Source of the DNA: Ignavibacteriaceae bacterium
GTDB lineage: Bacteria; Bacteroidota; Ignavibacteria; Ignavibacteriales; Ignavibacteriaceae
DNA: 64,000 bases
Assembly: GCA_008933765.1 (NCBI GenBank)
Contig: WBUK01000010.1
Coordinates: forward strand, 1 to 64,000
Reading direction: 5' to 3'
A program made the translations under genes and the position numbers. Positions 25,219 to 33,892 of this stretch are shown one piece after another. The stretch's first letter is position 1; the number at the start of each line of letters is the position of its first letter. The notes beneath the pieces are model-generated. The model had not been told where the DNA came from. It worked only from the letters and a program-made list of their open reading frames with translations, and did no database searches.

Positions 25219-26590
25219 ACTAATTTTTATCGTTGACGATCAGGCACCTATCCTTAGACTCATAACTTATTGGGTCGGGGAAAAATGGAATTATAAAGTG
25301 AAAACTTTTGACACAGCCGAGCAAATGTTAGCCTCGCTTCAACTGAAACCCGACCTTATTCTGCTCGATATTATGCTGCCCGGTATCAGCGGGATTGAAG
25401 CTCTGAAAGAAATTAAAAAATTTGACCACCGCCTCCCCGTCATAATGCTTTCTGCACAGGGAAGGGTGGATGTGGCGCTGGAAGCTTTAAAACTTGGCGC
25501 TTATGACTATTTCCCTAAACCGATCGATACACAACGGTTGGAACCGGCAATTCGTAACGCTTTGAAAAATTATGACCTCGAAAAAGAGTTAGAGCGCGCT
25601 CGGGAAAATGTTTCGCAAACCTACAGTTTCAGCAACATTATTTCTGCTGATGATAAAATGCAGGAAGTGTTCAAATTGATGACCAAAGTACTGGATAACG
25701 ATATAACCGTGCTTATTCACGGCGAAAGCGGTACCGGTAAAGAACTTATTGCAAAAGCTATTCACTTTAATGGAATAAGGAAAGAACTCCCTTTTGTTGT
25801 TGTTAATTGTGCCTCTATCCCAAGAGATTTGATGGAAAGTGAACTTTTCGGGCATGAAAAAGGGTCGTTTACAGGGGCACACCAACGAAAACTTGGGAAA
25901 TTTGAACTCGCTGATAAAGGTACCTTGTTTTTAGATGAAGTCGGCGAAATGGATATCGGGCTGCAGTCTAAACTGCTCCGCGCTATTCAACAAAAAGAGT
26001 TTGAAAGAGTCGGTGGCACTGAATCTATCAAATGCGATGTCAGAATTATTTCGGCTACAAACAGAGACCTTAAGCAAGCGGTTGACGAAAAACTGTTCAG
26101 GGAAGACCTCTTCTACAGGCTTAATTCATTCCCGATTATTTTACCGCCACTTCGTGAAAGAAGAAGCGACATTATCGTGCTCGCTAAACACTTTGTGGAA
26201 CATTTCAATAAAAAACACAATAAAAATGTGCAGGGGTTCTCTTCGAAAGCAACCCGGCTGATGTTTGACTATGACTGGCCCGGCAACATCAGAGAAATGG
26301 AGAACACTATCGAAAGAAGCCTTATCTTAACAGAAAATGATAAAATTGAGGCTGAAGATCTTCCACCACACATCAGAGCACTTTCTAATGCGGCGCTTAA
26401 CATTTCTAACGACGGGCAACTAAATACGGAAAATACTCTTCCCTTTGAAAAAATTAAAGAACTGGCGATTAGAAACGCTATTAAAGTTACTAAAGGCAAT
26501 ATTTTTGAAGCTGCTAAAAAGTTGGAACTTGGAAGAGCAACTATTTACAGGCTTATGGCTAAATATAATATTGATCCCGAAAATCCTTAA
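25211..26590 (+). CDS. NtrC-family sigma-54-dependent response regulator
   Basis: Activates sigma-54 promoters after phosphorylation by the upstream kinase. 459 residues: receiver domain with D53 (LLDIMLPG), AAA+ domain with Walker A GESGTGKE at 171-178, sigma-54 contact loop GSFTGA at 218-223 (Ser in place of the commoner Ala), Walker B LFLDEVGEM, and a C-terminal Fis-type helix-turn-helix (IFEAAKKLELGRATIYRLM). Start ATG at 25211 overlaps the kinase stop in ATGGATAA. The presence of GSFTGA implies the genome encodes RpoN. Targets are not visible here. Confidence 0.95.
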   Translation: MDKLIFIVDDQAPILRLITYWVGEKWNYKVKTFDTAEQMLASLQLKPDLILLDIMLPGISGIEALKEIKKFDHRLPVIMLSAQGRVDVALEALKLGAYDYFPKPIDTQRLEPAIRNALKNYDLEKELERARENVSQTYSFSNIISADDKMQEVFKLMTKVLDNDITVLIHGESGTGKELIAKAIHFNGIRKELPFVVVNCASIPRDLMESELFGHEKGSFTGAHQRKLGKFELADKGTLFLDEVGEMDIGLQSKLLRAIQQKEFERVGGTESIKCDVRIISATNRDLKQAVDEKLFREDLFYRLNSFPIILPPLRERRSDIIVLAKHFVEHFNKKHNKNVQGFSSKATRLMFDYDWPGNIREMENTIERSLILTENDKIEAEDLPPHIRALSNAALNISNDGQLNTENTLPFEKIKELAIRNAIKVTKGNIFEAAKKLELGRATIYRLMAKYNIDPENP

Positions 26591-26616
26591 TAATAATAAA
26601 AATTTGGAGAATTAAA

Positions 26617-26955
26617 ATGAACTTTTCTGTACAGAAAGATGGCGATGTTACAGTTGTTGGTGTTGGTTTGGTAAGAGCAACACTAAGCAATGCCGAAGAA
26701 TTTAAAAACTTGCTGCTGCAGCACATCGATAACGGCGTCACTAAACTGGTGGTCGATCTCTCTGAATGTGAGTTTATCGACTCTACCTTCCTCGGGGCAC
26801 TGGTTGTCTCTTTCAAAAGGATTACTCAGGCTAATGGGGATATTAAGTTAGTTGGCTTCCAGCCCGCGGTTCAGTCGATGTTTGAACTTACAAGAATGTA
26901 CCGTATTTTTGAAGCATTCAAAACTACAGGCGAAGCCGTCAAAAGTTTTTACTGA
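26617..26955 (+). CDS. STAS-domain anti-sigma factor antagonist-like protein
   Basis: 112 residues, a single STAS domain as in SpoIIAA/RsbV, which bind partner-switching kinases. The phospho-acceptor site is S56 in CEFIDSTFLGAL. GGAG stands 9 bases before the ATG. It follows the NtrC-type gene by 26 bases and precedes a single-domain receiver, so the cluster mixes two-component and partner-switching elements. No anti-sigma kinase or PP2C phosphatase gene is next to it. Confidence 0.9.
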   Translation: MNFSVQKDGDVTVVGVGLVRATLSNAEEFKNLLLQHIDNGVTKLVVDLSECEFIDSTFLGALVVSFKRITQANGDIKLVGFQPAVQSMFELTRMYRIFEAFKTTGEAVKSFY

Positions 26956-27061
26956 GTAAATAAAATATAAACCCTTAAAATATAAGCCCCTAAGGGAATG
27001 GTAAACCATATAAAAATATAATGACTCTTGATGAAAGGTAACAACCCAACATGAATTTATT

Positions 27062-27433
27062 ATGATTAAAATTTTACTTATTGATGATGACAGCTCACTT
27101 GCTAAGCTTTTTCACTACAGTTTAACAAAAAACGGCTTTGAGTGCAGAACTGCCGAAAATGGGGCAATTGGATATAATGTAGCAAGTGAATGGTTGCCCG
27201 ACCTGATTATTTCCGATGTAATGATGCCCGAGATGGATGGTTTCGAACTTCGTAGAAAACTCCTGGCGGATTCTCAGCTCTCCTCTATTCCTTTTGTTTT
27301 TCTTACTGCAAAATCTGCCGACGACGATCTGCAGGAAGGGAAAGAACTTGGCGTGGCGGATTATATTGTTAAAACTGAAGGACCTAAAGTTTTGGTGGAT
27401 AAAGTAAAAACTATCCTGAATGTCAAAAATTAA
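27062..27433 (+). CDS. single-domain response regulator (CheY-like)
   Basis: 123 residues, only a receiver domain. Acidic pocket LLIDDD at 5-10, phospho-acceptor D52 in LIISDVMMPEMDGFE, conserved Thr and Lys in FLTAKS and the final IVKTEG (the usual KP is KT here, so the Pro after the conserved Lys is missing). Has no output domain, so it must act by protein contact or as a phosphate relay. Follows the STAS gene by 106 bases and precedes the secreted peptidase gene. Confidence 0.92.
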   Translation: MIKILLIDDDSSLAKLFHYSLTKNGFECRTAENGAIGYNVASEWLPDLIISDVMMPEMDGFELRRKLLADSQLSSIPFVFLTAKSADDDLQEGKELGVADYIVKTEGPKVLVDKVKTILNVKN

Positions 27434-27486
27434 CTCACATAAAATATTTTCCCATTCTTTTACATTTAACTGATTGGTTAAAAACA

Positions 27487-30180
27487 ATGAAAGCGTTTCA
27501 TTCTTTCCTCTTCCTCTTTTTTCTTGCTTCTTTCACCATTTTACCACAGCAGAACTGGAAAAAAGTAAAAATTTTCTCCGATAATTTAAGGTCTGACTTT
27601 AGGTTACTGGAAAACTACGACCTTCACATCACAGAAGGAACTGCGGGTAAAGATAACTCGTTCTCCTTTTTTATTTCAGATGAAGATTTTGCCAAACTGA
27701 AGGCTTCCGGAATTAAATATCAGGTTTTAATCGACGATTGGTATGCACACTACAAATCACTTCCCAAAATGACAGAAAGCGAAAAGGCTGCCACTATCAG
27801 GGAAAGCAAACAAAGATATGGTGTTGAGGGCTTAACTTACGGCTCCATGGGCGGATATTATACTTTGGCTGAAATTTATGCCCAATTAGATTCAATGAGG
27901 ACGCGTTTCCCTAACCTTATCACTGAAAAAATTACAATCGGCACCACTTCCCAAGGGCGCCCCATATATGCAGTTAAAATTTCCGATAACCCCGGTGTTA
28001 CAGAGAACGAACCCCGCACTATGTTCACTTCTCTTATTCATGCGCGTGAACCTGCAGCCATGATGGCTGTTATTTATTTTATGTACTATCTGATGGAAAA
28101 CTACAACTCAAATCCTTCGGTTAAATATTTAGTGGATAACAGAGAAATTTGGTTCATACCGGTGATTAACCCCGACGGTTATGAGTATAACAGAAGCACA
28201 AACCCAAACGGCGGCGGGATGTGGCGCAAAAACAGATCACTGAACAGTGGAGTTTATGGGGTTGACTTAAACAGAAACTTCGGACCACAAAATTATTGGA
28301 ATGCTCCCGGAGGTGGTTCAAGCACTTCACCAAGCGCCGATGATTATAGAGGTCCTTCTCCGTTTTCTGAACTTGAAACTCAGGCTCTTAAAAATTTTGT
28401 CGCAGGTAAAAGTTTTAAAAATATTCTGAATTACCACACTTACAGCAACCTACTTATTTATCCTTACGGATATCAAACGCAACTAACACCTGACTCTTTA
28501 ATCTTCAACGAGTTTGCTGCTGATATGGTGGCTACTAACGGATATGAACCCGGCACAGCATGGCAACTTCTTTACCCGGTGCGTGGCTCTTCAGATGATT
28601 TTCTGTACGACGGCGACCTTGAAAATAACGGGAAAATTTTTGCCATAACGGTTGAAGTTGGTAGTGATATGGATGATTTCTGGCCCCCGCAATCGCGCAT
28701 TTTTCCATTGGCTATCGAAAATCTGCAGTCAAACCTATACTGGGCTTGGGTTGCCGGTGATTATGTAAGATATGCTTCACATCAGTTTAACAAGGAGTAT
28801 ATTAACCCCGGTGATCAGGCAGAACTGACACTGACACTCAAAAATAAAGGGCTTTCCGGCGCTGATAATGTTACCGTTACCGTTGAATCTTTAACCAATT
28901 TGGTTTCAGTTGCAAACGGTAGCGCTTCAGTGCCTGCACTTCCGGCTCGTGGCGTTTATCAGATTCCTACCCCGTTTTCTATATCAGTTTCACCAACAGC
29001 ACCGGTTGATTCTATGTGCCAACTGAAGGTTTCAACTTTCAGAAATGGTGTGTTAATCAGCGCCGACACAATCGGCTTTGTTACCGGAACTCCTGATTTT
29101 GCGTTCCACGATGATTCCAATGACCCCCTTAACAAGTGGACTGTAACCGCAACACCCGCTAATCCAAGATGGGAGGCTACCGATGTTACTTTTTACACGG
29201 GGCCCGTCTCTTTTACCGACTCGAAAGTTGGTAACTATGCGAACAACGCTACGGTTGCCATGGTTACTACCAACAACATTTCACTCGTCGGAATGGCGCA
29301 CCCAAAATTTACTTTTTGGACTAAATGGGACATGGAAGCCAGATGGGATTGCGGGCAGGTGATGATTTCTACAAACAATGGCTCGTCTTGGATACCCCTT
29401 GCAGGCAAGTTAACCACTCCCGGCTCCGGTTCAGGTAAGCAGGTGCCCGCCGGTACGCCTGTTTATAACGGAACTTCAAACACCTGGAAGCAGGAGATGA
29501 TTGACCTTACTCCATACGCCGGTATGCAAATTAAACTGAAATTTGAACTCAGATCGGATGTCTCCCTTAATAAAGACGGTTGGTATGTGGACGACATCGG
29601 CATCTATGTCTATTCCGCCGTGCCGGTTGAACTTTCTTCTTTTTCCGGTAAATTGGTTGATGGAACTGTTAATTTGGAGTGGGCTACCGCTTCCGAAGTT
29701 AATAACAAAGGGTTTGAAGTGCAGCGCTCAGTTAACGGTAGCGAGTGGGCAACCGTCGGCTTCATTGATGGCGCAGGTACTAAAACCGCCACGACTGACT
29801 ATTCGTTCAGCGAAAAAATAAACTTTACAGGAACTATCCAATATCGTCTGAAACAGATCGATTTCGACGGCACCTACAGGTTATACGGGCCCGTTGATAT
29901 TGAATCGGCACCCGTTTTATCTTACGATTTGATGCAAAACTATCCCAATCCGTTCAACCCTGAAACTGTTATAAGGTTCACTACTCCGGTTGACGGGAAT
30001 GTATCTATTGTTGTTTACGATATTTTGGGAAACAAGGTCGCTTCTCCTGTTGATGGGTTTGTTAAAGCCGGTTCACACTCGGTTACATTCAAGCCTTCGG
30101 GATTAGTATCAGGTATCTATTTCTACGAGATGACGGCACCAACATTCTCAAAGAAACTTAAAATGCTTTATTTGAAATGA
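27487..30180 (+). CDS. secreted M14 zinc carboxypeptidase with type IX sorting domain
   Basis: 897 residues. Signal peptide 1-20 (FLFLFFLASFTILPQQ), a propeptide-like part, then an M14 carboxypeptidase domain with zinc ligands H185 and E188 (LIHAREPA) and H317 (NYHTYSN), and catalytic E390 (TVEVGSD). Beyond it are beta-sandwich domains (about 440-530 and 540-700), a fibronectin-like WATASEVNNKGFEVQRS segment and a C-terminal type IX secretion sorting domain opening with MQNYPNPFNPETVIRF and ending KKLKMLYLK. The enzyme is exported and probably attached to the cell surface or released. Its position after the signalling genes may mean coregulation, but no promoter link is shown. Confidence 0.94.
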   Translation: MKAFHSFLFLFFLASFTILPQQNWKKVKIFSDNLRSDFRLLENYDLHITEGTAGKDNSFSFFISDEDFAKLKASGIKYQVLIDDWYAHYKSLPKMTESEKAATIRESKQRYGVEGLTYGSMGGYYTLAEIYAQLDSMRTRFPNLITEKITIGTTSQGRPIYAVKISDNPGVTENEPRTMFTSLIHAREPAAMMAVIYFMYYLMENYNSNPSVKYLVDNREIWFIPVINPDGYEYNRSTNPNGGGMWRKNRSLNSGVYGVDLNRNFGPQNYWNAPGGGSSTSPSADDYRGPSPFSELETQALKNFVAGKSFKNILNYHTYSNLLIYPYGYQTQLTPDSLIFNEFAADMVATNGYEPGTAWQLLYPVRGSSDDFLYDGDLENNGKIFAITVEVGSDMDDFWPPQSRIFPLAIENLQSNLYWAWVAGDYVRYASHQFNKEYINPGDQAELTLTLKNKGLSGADNVTVTVESLTNLVSVANGSASVPALPARGVYQIPTPFSISVSPTAPVDSMCQLKVSTFRNGVLISADTIGFVTGTPDFAFHDDSNDPLNKWTVTATPANPRWEATDVTFYTGPVSFTDSKVGNYANNATVAMVTTNNISLVGMAHPKFTFWTKWDMEARWDCGQVMISTNNGSSWIPLAGKLTTPGSGSGKQVPAGTPVYNGTSNTWKQEMIDLTPYAGMQIKLKFELRSDVSLNKDGWYVDDIGIYVYSAVPVELSSFSGKLVDGTVNLEWATASEVNNKGFEVQRSVNGSEWATVGFIDGAGTKTATTDYSFSEKINFTGTIQYRLKQIDFDGTYRLYGPVDIESAPVLSYDLMQNYPNPFNPETVIRFTTPVDGNVSIVVYDILGNKVASPVDGFVKAGSHSVTFKPSGLVSGIYFYEMTAPTFSKKLKMLYLK

Positions 30181-30437
30181 TTTAACAAACCGGGCATTTG
30201 CACGCAACCACATACGGTTAAAACAGGGTTTTGAAAGAGGCGCAGGTGCTTTTACGCGGGCAGCAACGGTGCTTCTGCGGGGTACACCATTCCTTATGCG
30301 GGAGGAGGTTGTTGTTTTACCCGGGTGGCGCAGGTGCTTTTGCTGTAAGCGCCGGTATTCCTGAAAGCCGTTGTTGTTGCCTCATTCAAAATGAGGCAGC
30401 AAAAAAACAAGTTCCGGTTAGTTAAAACTAAAAAAAA
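30181..30437. other. GC-richer spacer with short repeats and a hairpin
   Basis: 257 bases between convergent genes. It carries GGCGCAGGTGCTTTT twice (about 30240 and 30326) and a perfect 9-bp stem TGCCTCATT / AATGAGGCA at 30378-30398 followed by A7 on the plus strand, so it is not a normal terminator. Base composition is unlike the flanks. No confident gene; a 64-codon frame across it has no family features. Confidence 0.5.
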
Positions 30438-31469
30438 TTATCTTCTACGGTGGTTATCGAGTTTTTCGAATAAGCCACCGTAGATTAAACTTCTCGCCTG
30501 CTCACCCTGAAGCATATCGTGCGGAAAACCAAGTTCAATTTTTGTAAATTCCTCCAGTTCTGCAAGTTTTTCCGCCGGTATCTCAAAATCTAAACAACCA
30601 AGGCTGTCTGTTATCTGCGCAACCGACCTCGCACCCACCACGGGAATCATCCTGTATCTGTTCTGCCGTATCCAATTCATAGCCACTTGCGCGGGTGTAA
30701 CGCCCAACTCATCCGCTACTTCCACAACTTTTGCGGTTATCCTGTTGCTTCTCTCGTTTCTTCGCATGCTTATGGGTTTAATTCTTCCCGTTGCATTCGC
30801 GTCTTTCAGGTATTTCCCCGAAAGCACACCACCCGCAATTGGCGCCCACGGCACACAGGTTATATCGAAGTGCTCGCACATTGGAAGGATGTCCCTTTCA
30901 GCTTCCCTCTTAATTAAGTTGTATTCAGCCTGAAAAGCGACAAATTGCGACCATCCCCTAAGCTCCGCCATTATCTGCGCACCCGAAACAATCCATGCAG
31001 GAGTGTCGGAAACCGCAATATAATGCACTTTTCCCATACGAATCAGGTCGTCAAGCCCCCGCATCACTTCATCAACCGGCGTGGTAAAATCCCACATGTG
31101 GATATAAAGAACATCAATGTAGTCCGAATTAAGCCTTTTAAGACTTCCATCGACCGAACGAAACATATTTTTCCGGCTGTTGCCGCCGTTGTTAATATCA
31201 CCGGGCTTGGTATGCAGGCTGTATTTTGTGGAAATAACGAATTTGTCCCGTTCACTTCCCATAAACTCGCCGAGGAATTTCTCGCTCGTCCCCTCTGTGT
31301 ATCTGTTGGCTGTATCGATGAAATTGCCCCCCGCTTCGGCAAATTTATCGAATATTTTTCTGCTTTCTTCTTTGTCTGCGCCCGAGTTCCACTCCGTACC
31401 GAATGAAATTGCTCCCAGACAAAGTTCTGAAACTCTTAATCCTGATCTTCCGAGTAGTTTATATCTCAT
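30438..31469 (-). CDS. aldo/keto reductase
   Basis: NADPH-dependent oxidoreductase of the aldo/keto reductase superfamily, a cytoplasmic TIM barrel. 343 residues. Catalytic tetrad is visible: Asp and Tyr in NFIDTANRYTEG, Lys in FVISTKYS and His in VLYIHMWD. The C-terminal nucleotide-binding segment is IPVVGARSVAQI. Closest in layout to the YajO/YhdN-like group that opens with LGRSGLRVSELCLG. Substrate unknown. It stands alone on the minus strand. Confidence 0.92.
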   Translation of the reverse strand: MRYKLLGRSGLRVSELCLGAISFGTEWNSGADKEESRKIFDKFAEAGGNFIDTANRYTEGTSEKFLGEFMGSERDKFVISTKYSLHTKPGDINNGGNSRKNMFRSVDGSLKRLNSDYIDVLYIHMWDFTTPVDEVMRGLDDLIRMGKVHYIAVSDTPAWIVSGAQIMAELRGWSQFVAFQAEYNLIKREAERDILPMCEHFDITCVPWAPIAGGVLSGKYLKDANATGRIKPISMRRNERSNRITAKVVEVADELGVTPAQVAMNWIRQNRYRMIPVVGARSVAQITDSLGCLDFEIPAEKLAELEEFTKIELGFPHDMLQGEQARSLIYGGLFEKLDNHRRR

Positions 31470-31786
31470 TTTTCTTCTAATCTTGGTTTTAATTTTGCGT
31501 TGTTATTTAATGTTATTTTGAATTGTCGGTAAATTTATTCTGTTTGCTATTTAGATTTTCGGGGTTAATTTGTTCTGTTTGTTCCGTTTGCTATTTATCC
31601 TCTTCCGCTAAATTCGCTACTATTGTCAATTTCTTTTACCCTCTTCTCTCTTCTCTCTTCTCTCTTCTCTCTTCTCTCTTCTCTCTTCTCTCTTCTCTCT
31701 CTTCCATACCTGTCACCGCCTCAATTCTTCAACTCCGGAATTTTCTTCCATTGCTTGTTTAGTCTTTCTCTATCTTAACTTGTTTT
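31470..31786. other. spacer with a 7-bp microsatellite
   Basis: 317 bases between the aldo/keto reductase start and the transposase fragment. Pyrimidine-rich on the plus strand, dominated by the CTCTTCT array at 31641-31696. No gene seen. Confidence 0.55.
31641..31696. repeat. 7-bp microsatellite, eight exact copies
   Basis: CTCTTCT repeated eight times without change, then degenerating. A pure homopyrimidine tract of this kind can form triplex DNA and is prone to slippage. Confidence 0.95.
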
Positions 31787-32470
31787 TTAATTTCCCTCAT
31801 CTGCTAAATCATTTTGTATAAGATCCGGCACAAGTTTTTTATAATTACGAGAGAAAGTTACCCTTTCTTCACGAGTGGTGCGATCCTGAATGTAAACCCA
31901 CATATCGTTAATCATACTTTTGCGCTTTGATTTGTTCCTCTTTTGCGGCGTTCCCCACTCAAAACTGAAAGCACCAATCGTTGAAAGGGGCGAAGAATCC
32001 ACAGTTGAAGTGGGTGCAGAACCGACGGCATTGTGCGTCTTTATTTCTAAGATACCGATGGTCATAAGCTCTTCAACTACAAGGAAAAAATATTTTTTCA
32101 ACAAGTCACCCAGTTTATTCCGCCTGAAACGGTTTATTGTTGTGTAGTTGGGCACTTGATCGCCGCTTAGCCAGATGAAATTTTCATCACTTACCAACAA
32201 CTCTTCAATTTCTTTTAAAGTGTAAATATTGTTCAGATAGGCAAAAAGAAGAATTTTCAGAAGCATCACCGGGTGATAACTTGAGGCACCACCTCCCGGA
32301 TATCGTGCAAAGAGCGCACTGTGGTCTATCCCATCAATAATATAATTGAAAACCCGCACCGGATGCGCTTTCGAGATTTTCTCTTCTATCATTGGAGGGA
32401 ATAACAAAAGTTGTTTCTGCTCGTAGAACTTGAACACAGGTTTTGAATGGCGTTCTTTCATTCTAAACAA
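31787..32470 (-). pseudogene. truncated IS1182/IS5-like transposase
   Basis: 227 residues that match the N-terminal half of IS1182-type DDE transposases: LLFPPMIEEKISKAHPVRV, GGGASSYHPVMLLKILLFAY, YLNNIYTLKEIEELL and PNYTTINRFRR. Full-length members are roughly 450-500 residues. At the first catalytic Asp the usual VDGTKIEA reads VDSSPLST, and everything after about residue 190 is unrelated before a stop, so the second Asp and the Glu are missing. No terminal inverted repeats found. It is a dead fragment in a repeat-rich accessory stretch. Confidence 0.88.
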
Positions 32471-32649
32471 TATCCGATGATCAATGATTTTTATTCTGCT
32501 GCTTTATCAAAAACTAATGGTTTTTCCGCAATAATTCCGACAATTTTTTGCAGTTCTTGACCACTAAAATACGGATTTTTAAAGACTTAATTCGTACACT
32601 ATTATGTACGCACCGCTCACTTAACCTCTTTATTCACCTCTCAACCAAC

Positions 32650-32793
32650 CTCTCTATCTGCCTCTCACTCAACCGCCAAACCAATCTCTCCATCTGCCTC
32701 TCACTCAACCGCCAAACCAACCTCTCTATCTGCCTCCCACTCATCCTTCAAACCAATCTCTCCATCTGCCTCTCACTCAACCGCCAAACCAAC
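32650..32793. repeat. 36-bp tandem repeat, four copies
   Basis: Copies begin at 32650, 32686, 32722 and 32758; copy 3 is the most diverged. The unit includes CATCTGCCTCTCACTCAACC. The copies alternate CTCTCTATCT / CTCTCCATCT, suggesting that a two-unit block was duplicated. No spacers separate the units, so it is not a CRISPR array. An open frame would read a 12-residue repeat, but there is no start signal or known family. Confidence 0.93.
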
Positions 32794-32920
32794 TTTTAAT
32801 CCAACCTCCCTACTCTCTACTCACCGCAGGCAAATAATTACACCGGATTTTTGAAAGCAAATCAAAAAAATTAGACGAGGCCACAGAAAAACAAAAAATT
32901 ATCGCGCCTCCCAATCAAAA

Positions 32921-32958
32921 AAAGAGGCTGCCTGAATTTTATATCAGGCAGCCTCTTT
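32921..32958. terminator. 15-bp perfect-stem bidirectional terminator
   Basis: AAAGAGGCTGCCTGA pairs exactly with TCAGGCAGCCTCTTT around an 8-base loop, with A-rich sequence on the left and T-rich on the right. It lies 217 bases after the lipoprotein gene at 33175-33696. Shares the GGCTGCC core with hairpins at 12774, 43198 and 50391. Confidence 0.8.
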
Positions 32959-33174
32959 CTTCTTAGTCTTGAGTGTATTGCTAAATAAATCAACTCATTT
33001 GTTTGATTTTTTTTTGCGCTTAATCAATAAGTTATTCCTCATTAATGTACATAGTCTGATAAAATGTACACGGGAAAAATAACTTTGGGCGGTTGCTCAA
33101 TAAGTTTTTTCCTCAAAATCAGAGGGCAACAAAGGGCAGCCGAGAGCAACAGCCGACAATTCACCACAAATAAA

Positions 33175-33696
33175 TCAGTTAAATGTAGTTGTTGTTGAGT
33201 ATTTATACTCTACTTTTGCGGGCCAGTCGTCTGAACCGTTTGCGATTGAAGCCGAGTCCGTTGCCACTTCCGTAACCTTAAAGATTATATATCCGTCCAA
33301 CGCTTTTGTTGCCCATATATCCCCTGCACGCAATGGGGTTGAGCAAACATCGGTTGCCCATCTCGTTGTATCTATTGAAGTAATCGCAGAGAGATCACCG
33401 GGGCCTAACCGCATTATTTTTTCTGATCTTGCACGGAACCAAATGCCGGTACCCCAACCACCACCACCGGAACCCAACGGGCACCAGATAATTGTTTCGC
33501 CGTCATTTTTTTCGGGGTCCACTACATTGTTTGCTTCGCCTACCACTCCTTCAGACCAGTCAACACCCCAGTGAGTTAATCGTAAGGTTTTGGTTGTTGG
33601 CACAGTAGGGTTCGTTCCTGAATCTTCACTTTTACAACCGGGAACGATTACTAATATAAAGAATAAAAGTATTATTATCGAATTTAACGATTTCAT
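33175..33696 (-). CDS. lipoprotein of unknown function
   Basis: 173 residues. Lipoprotein signal peptide with lipobox VIVPGC (Cys21), then a Ser/Thr/Pro linker and a compact domain of about 135 residues rich in Trp and Gly (LTHWGVDWSEG, GGGGWGTGIWF) and ending in a beta-rich YKYSTTTTFN. I recognise no family. A strong GGAGG stands 6 bases before the ATG. Likely exported and lipid-anchored. The two internal Cys residues could form a disulfide. Confidence 0.82.
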   Translation of the reverse strand: MKSLNSIIILLFFILVIVPGCKSEDSGTNPTVPTTKTLRLTHWGVDWSEGVVGEANNVVDPEKNDGETIIWCPLGSGGGGWGTGIWFRARSEKIMRLGPGDLSAITSIDTTRWATDVCSTPLRAGDIWATKALDGYIIFKVTEVATDSASIANGSDDWPAKVEYKYSTTTTFN

Positions 33697-33892
33697 GCAA
33701 CCTCCATTAATTAAATGAAATCTGAATGTAATATACTTTTATCCTCTGAGTCTTCCTAATTATCGCAATATTTTGTGTCGGTTTTCACATCTGTTTAATA
33801 ACCAATTAGGATAACTATCGCCACTTCACAAACTGTTAAAAAAGTAAAAGTTATATTACAGTTACAATATTCTGTTTTTTCCGGGATCGTAA

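Larger units (their letters stand above)
32471..33174. other. 704-base gene-free stretch with 36-bp array and strong hairpin
   Basis: Lies upstream of the transposase fragment and downstream of the lipoprotein gene at 33175. It holds the 36-bp array at 32650-32793 and the hairpin at 32921-32958. The remainder is AT-rich with no coding frame that I can support. Confidence 0.6.

Noticed and set aside
30378-30398. Terminator after the M14 peptidase gene
   Set aside because: Good stem, but it is followed by A rather than T on the plus strand and lacks a T-run on the minus strand.
30231-30425. Cys-rich 64-codon frame
   Set aside because: Composition follows short DNA repeats; no start signal; ends in hairpin sequence.
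32650-32793. Possible CRISPR array
   Set aside because: Repeats are directly adjacent with no spacers, and no cas genes are in the window.
32548-32799. Frame with a 12-residue repeat
   Set aside because: It exists only because the 36-bp unit is a multiple of three; no ribosome-binding site, no family, not flanked by related genes.
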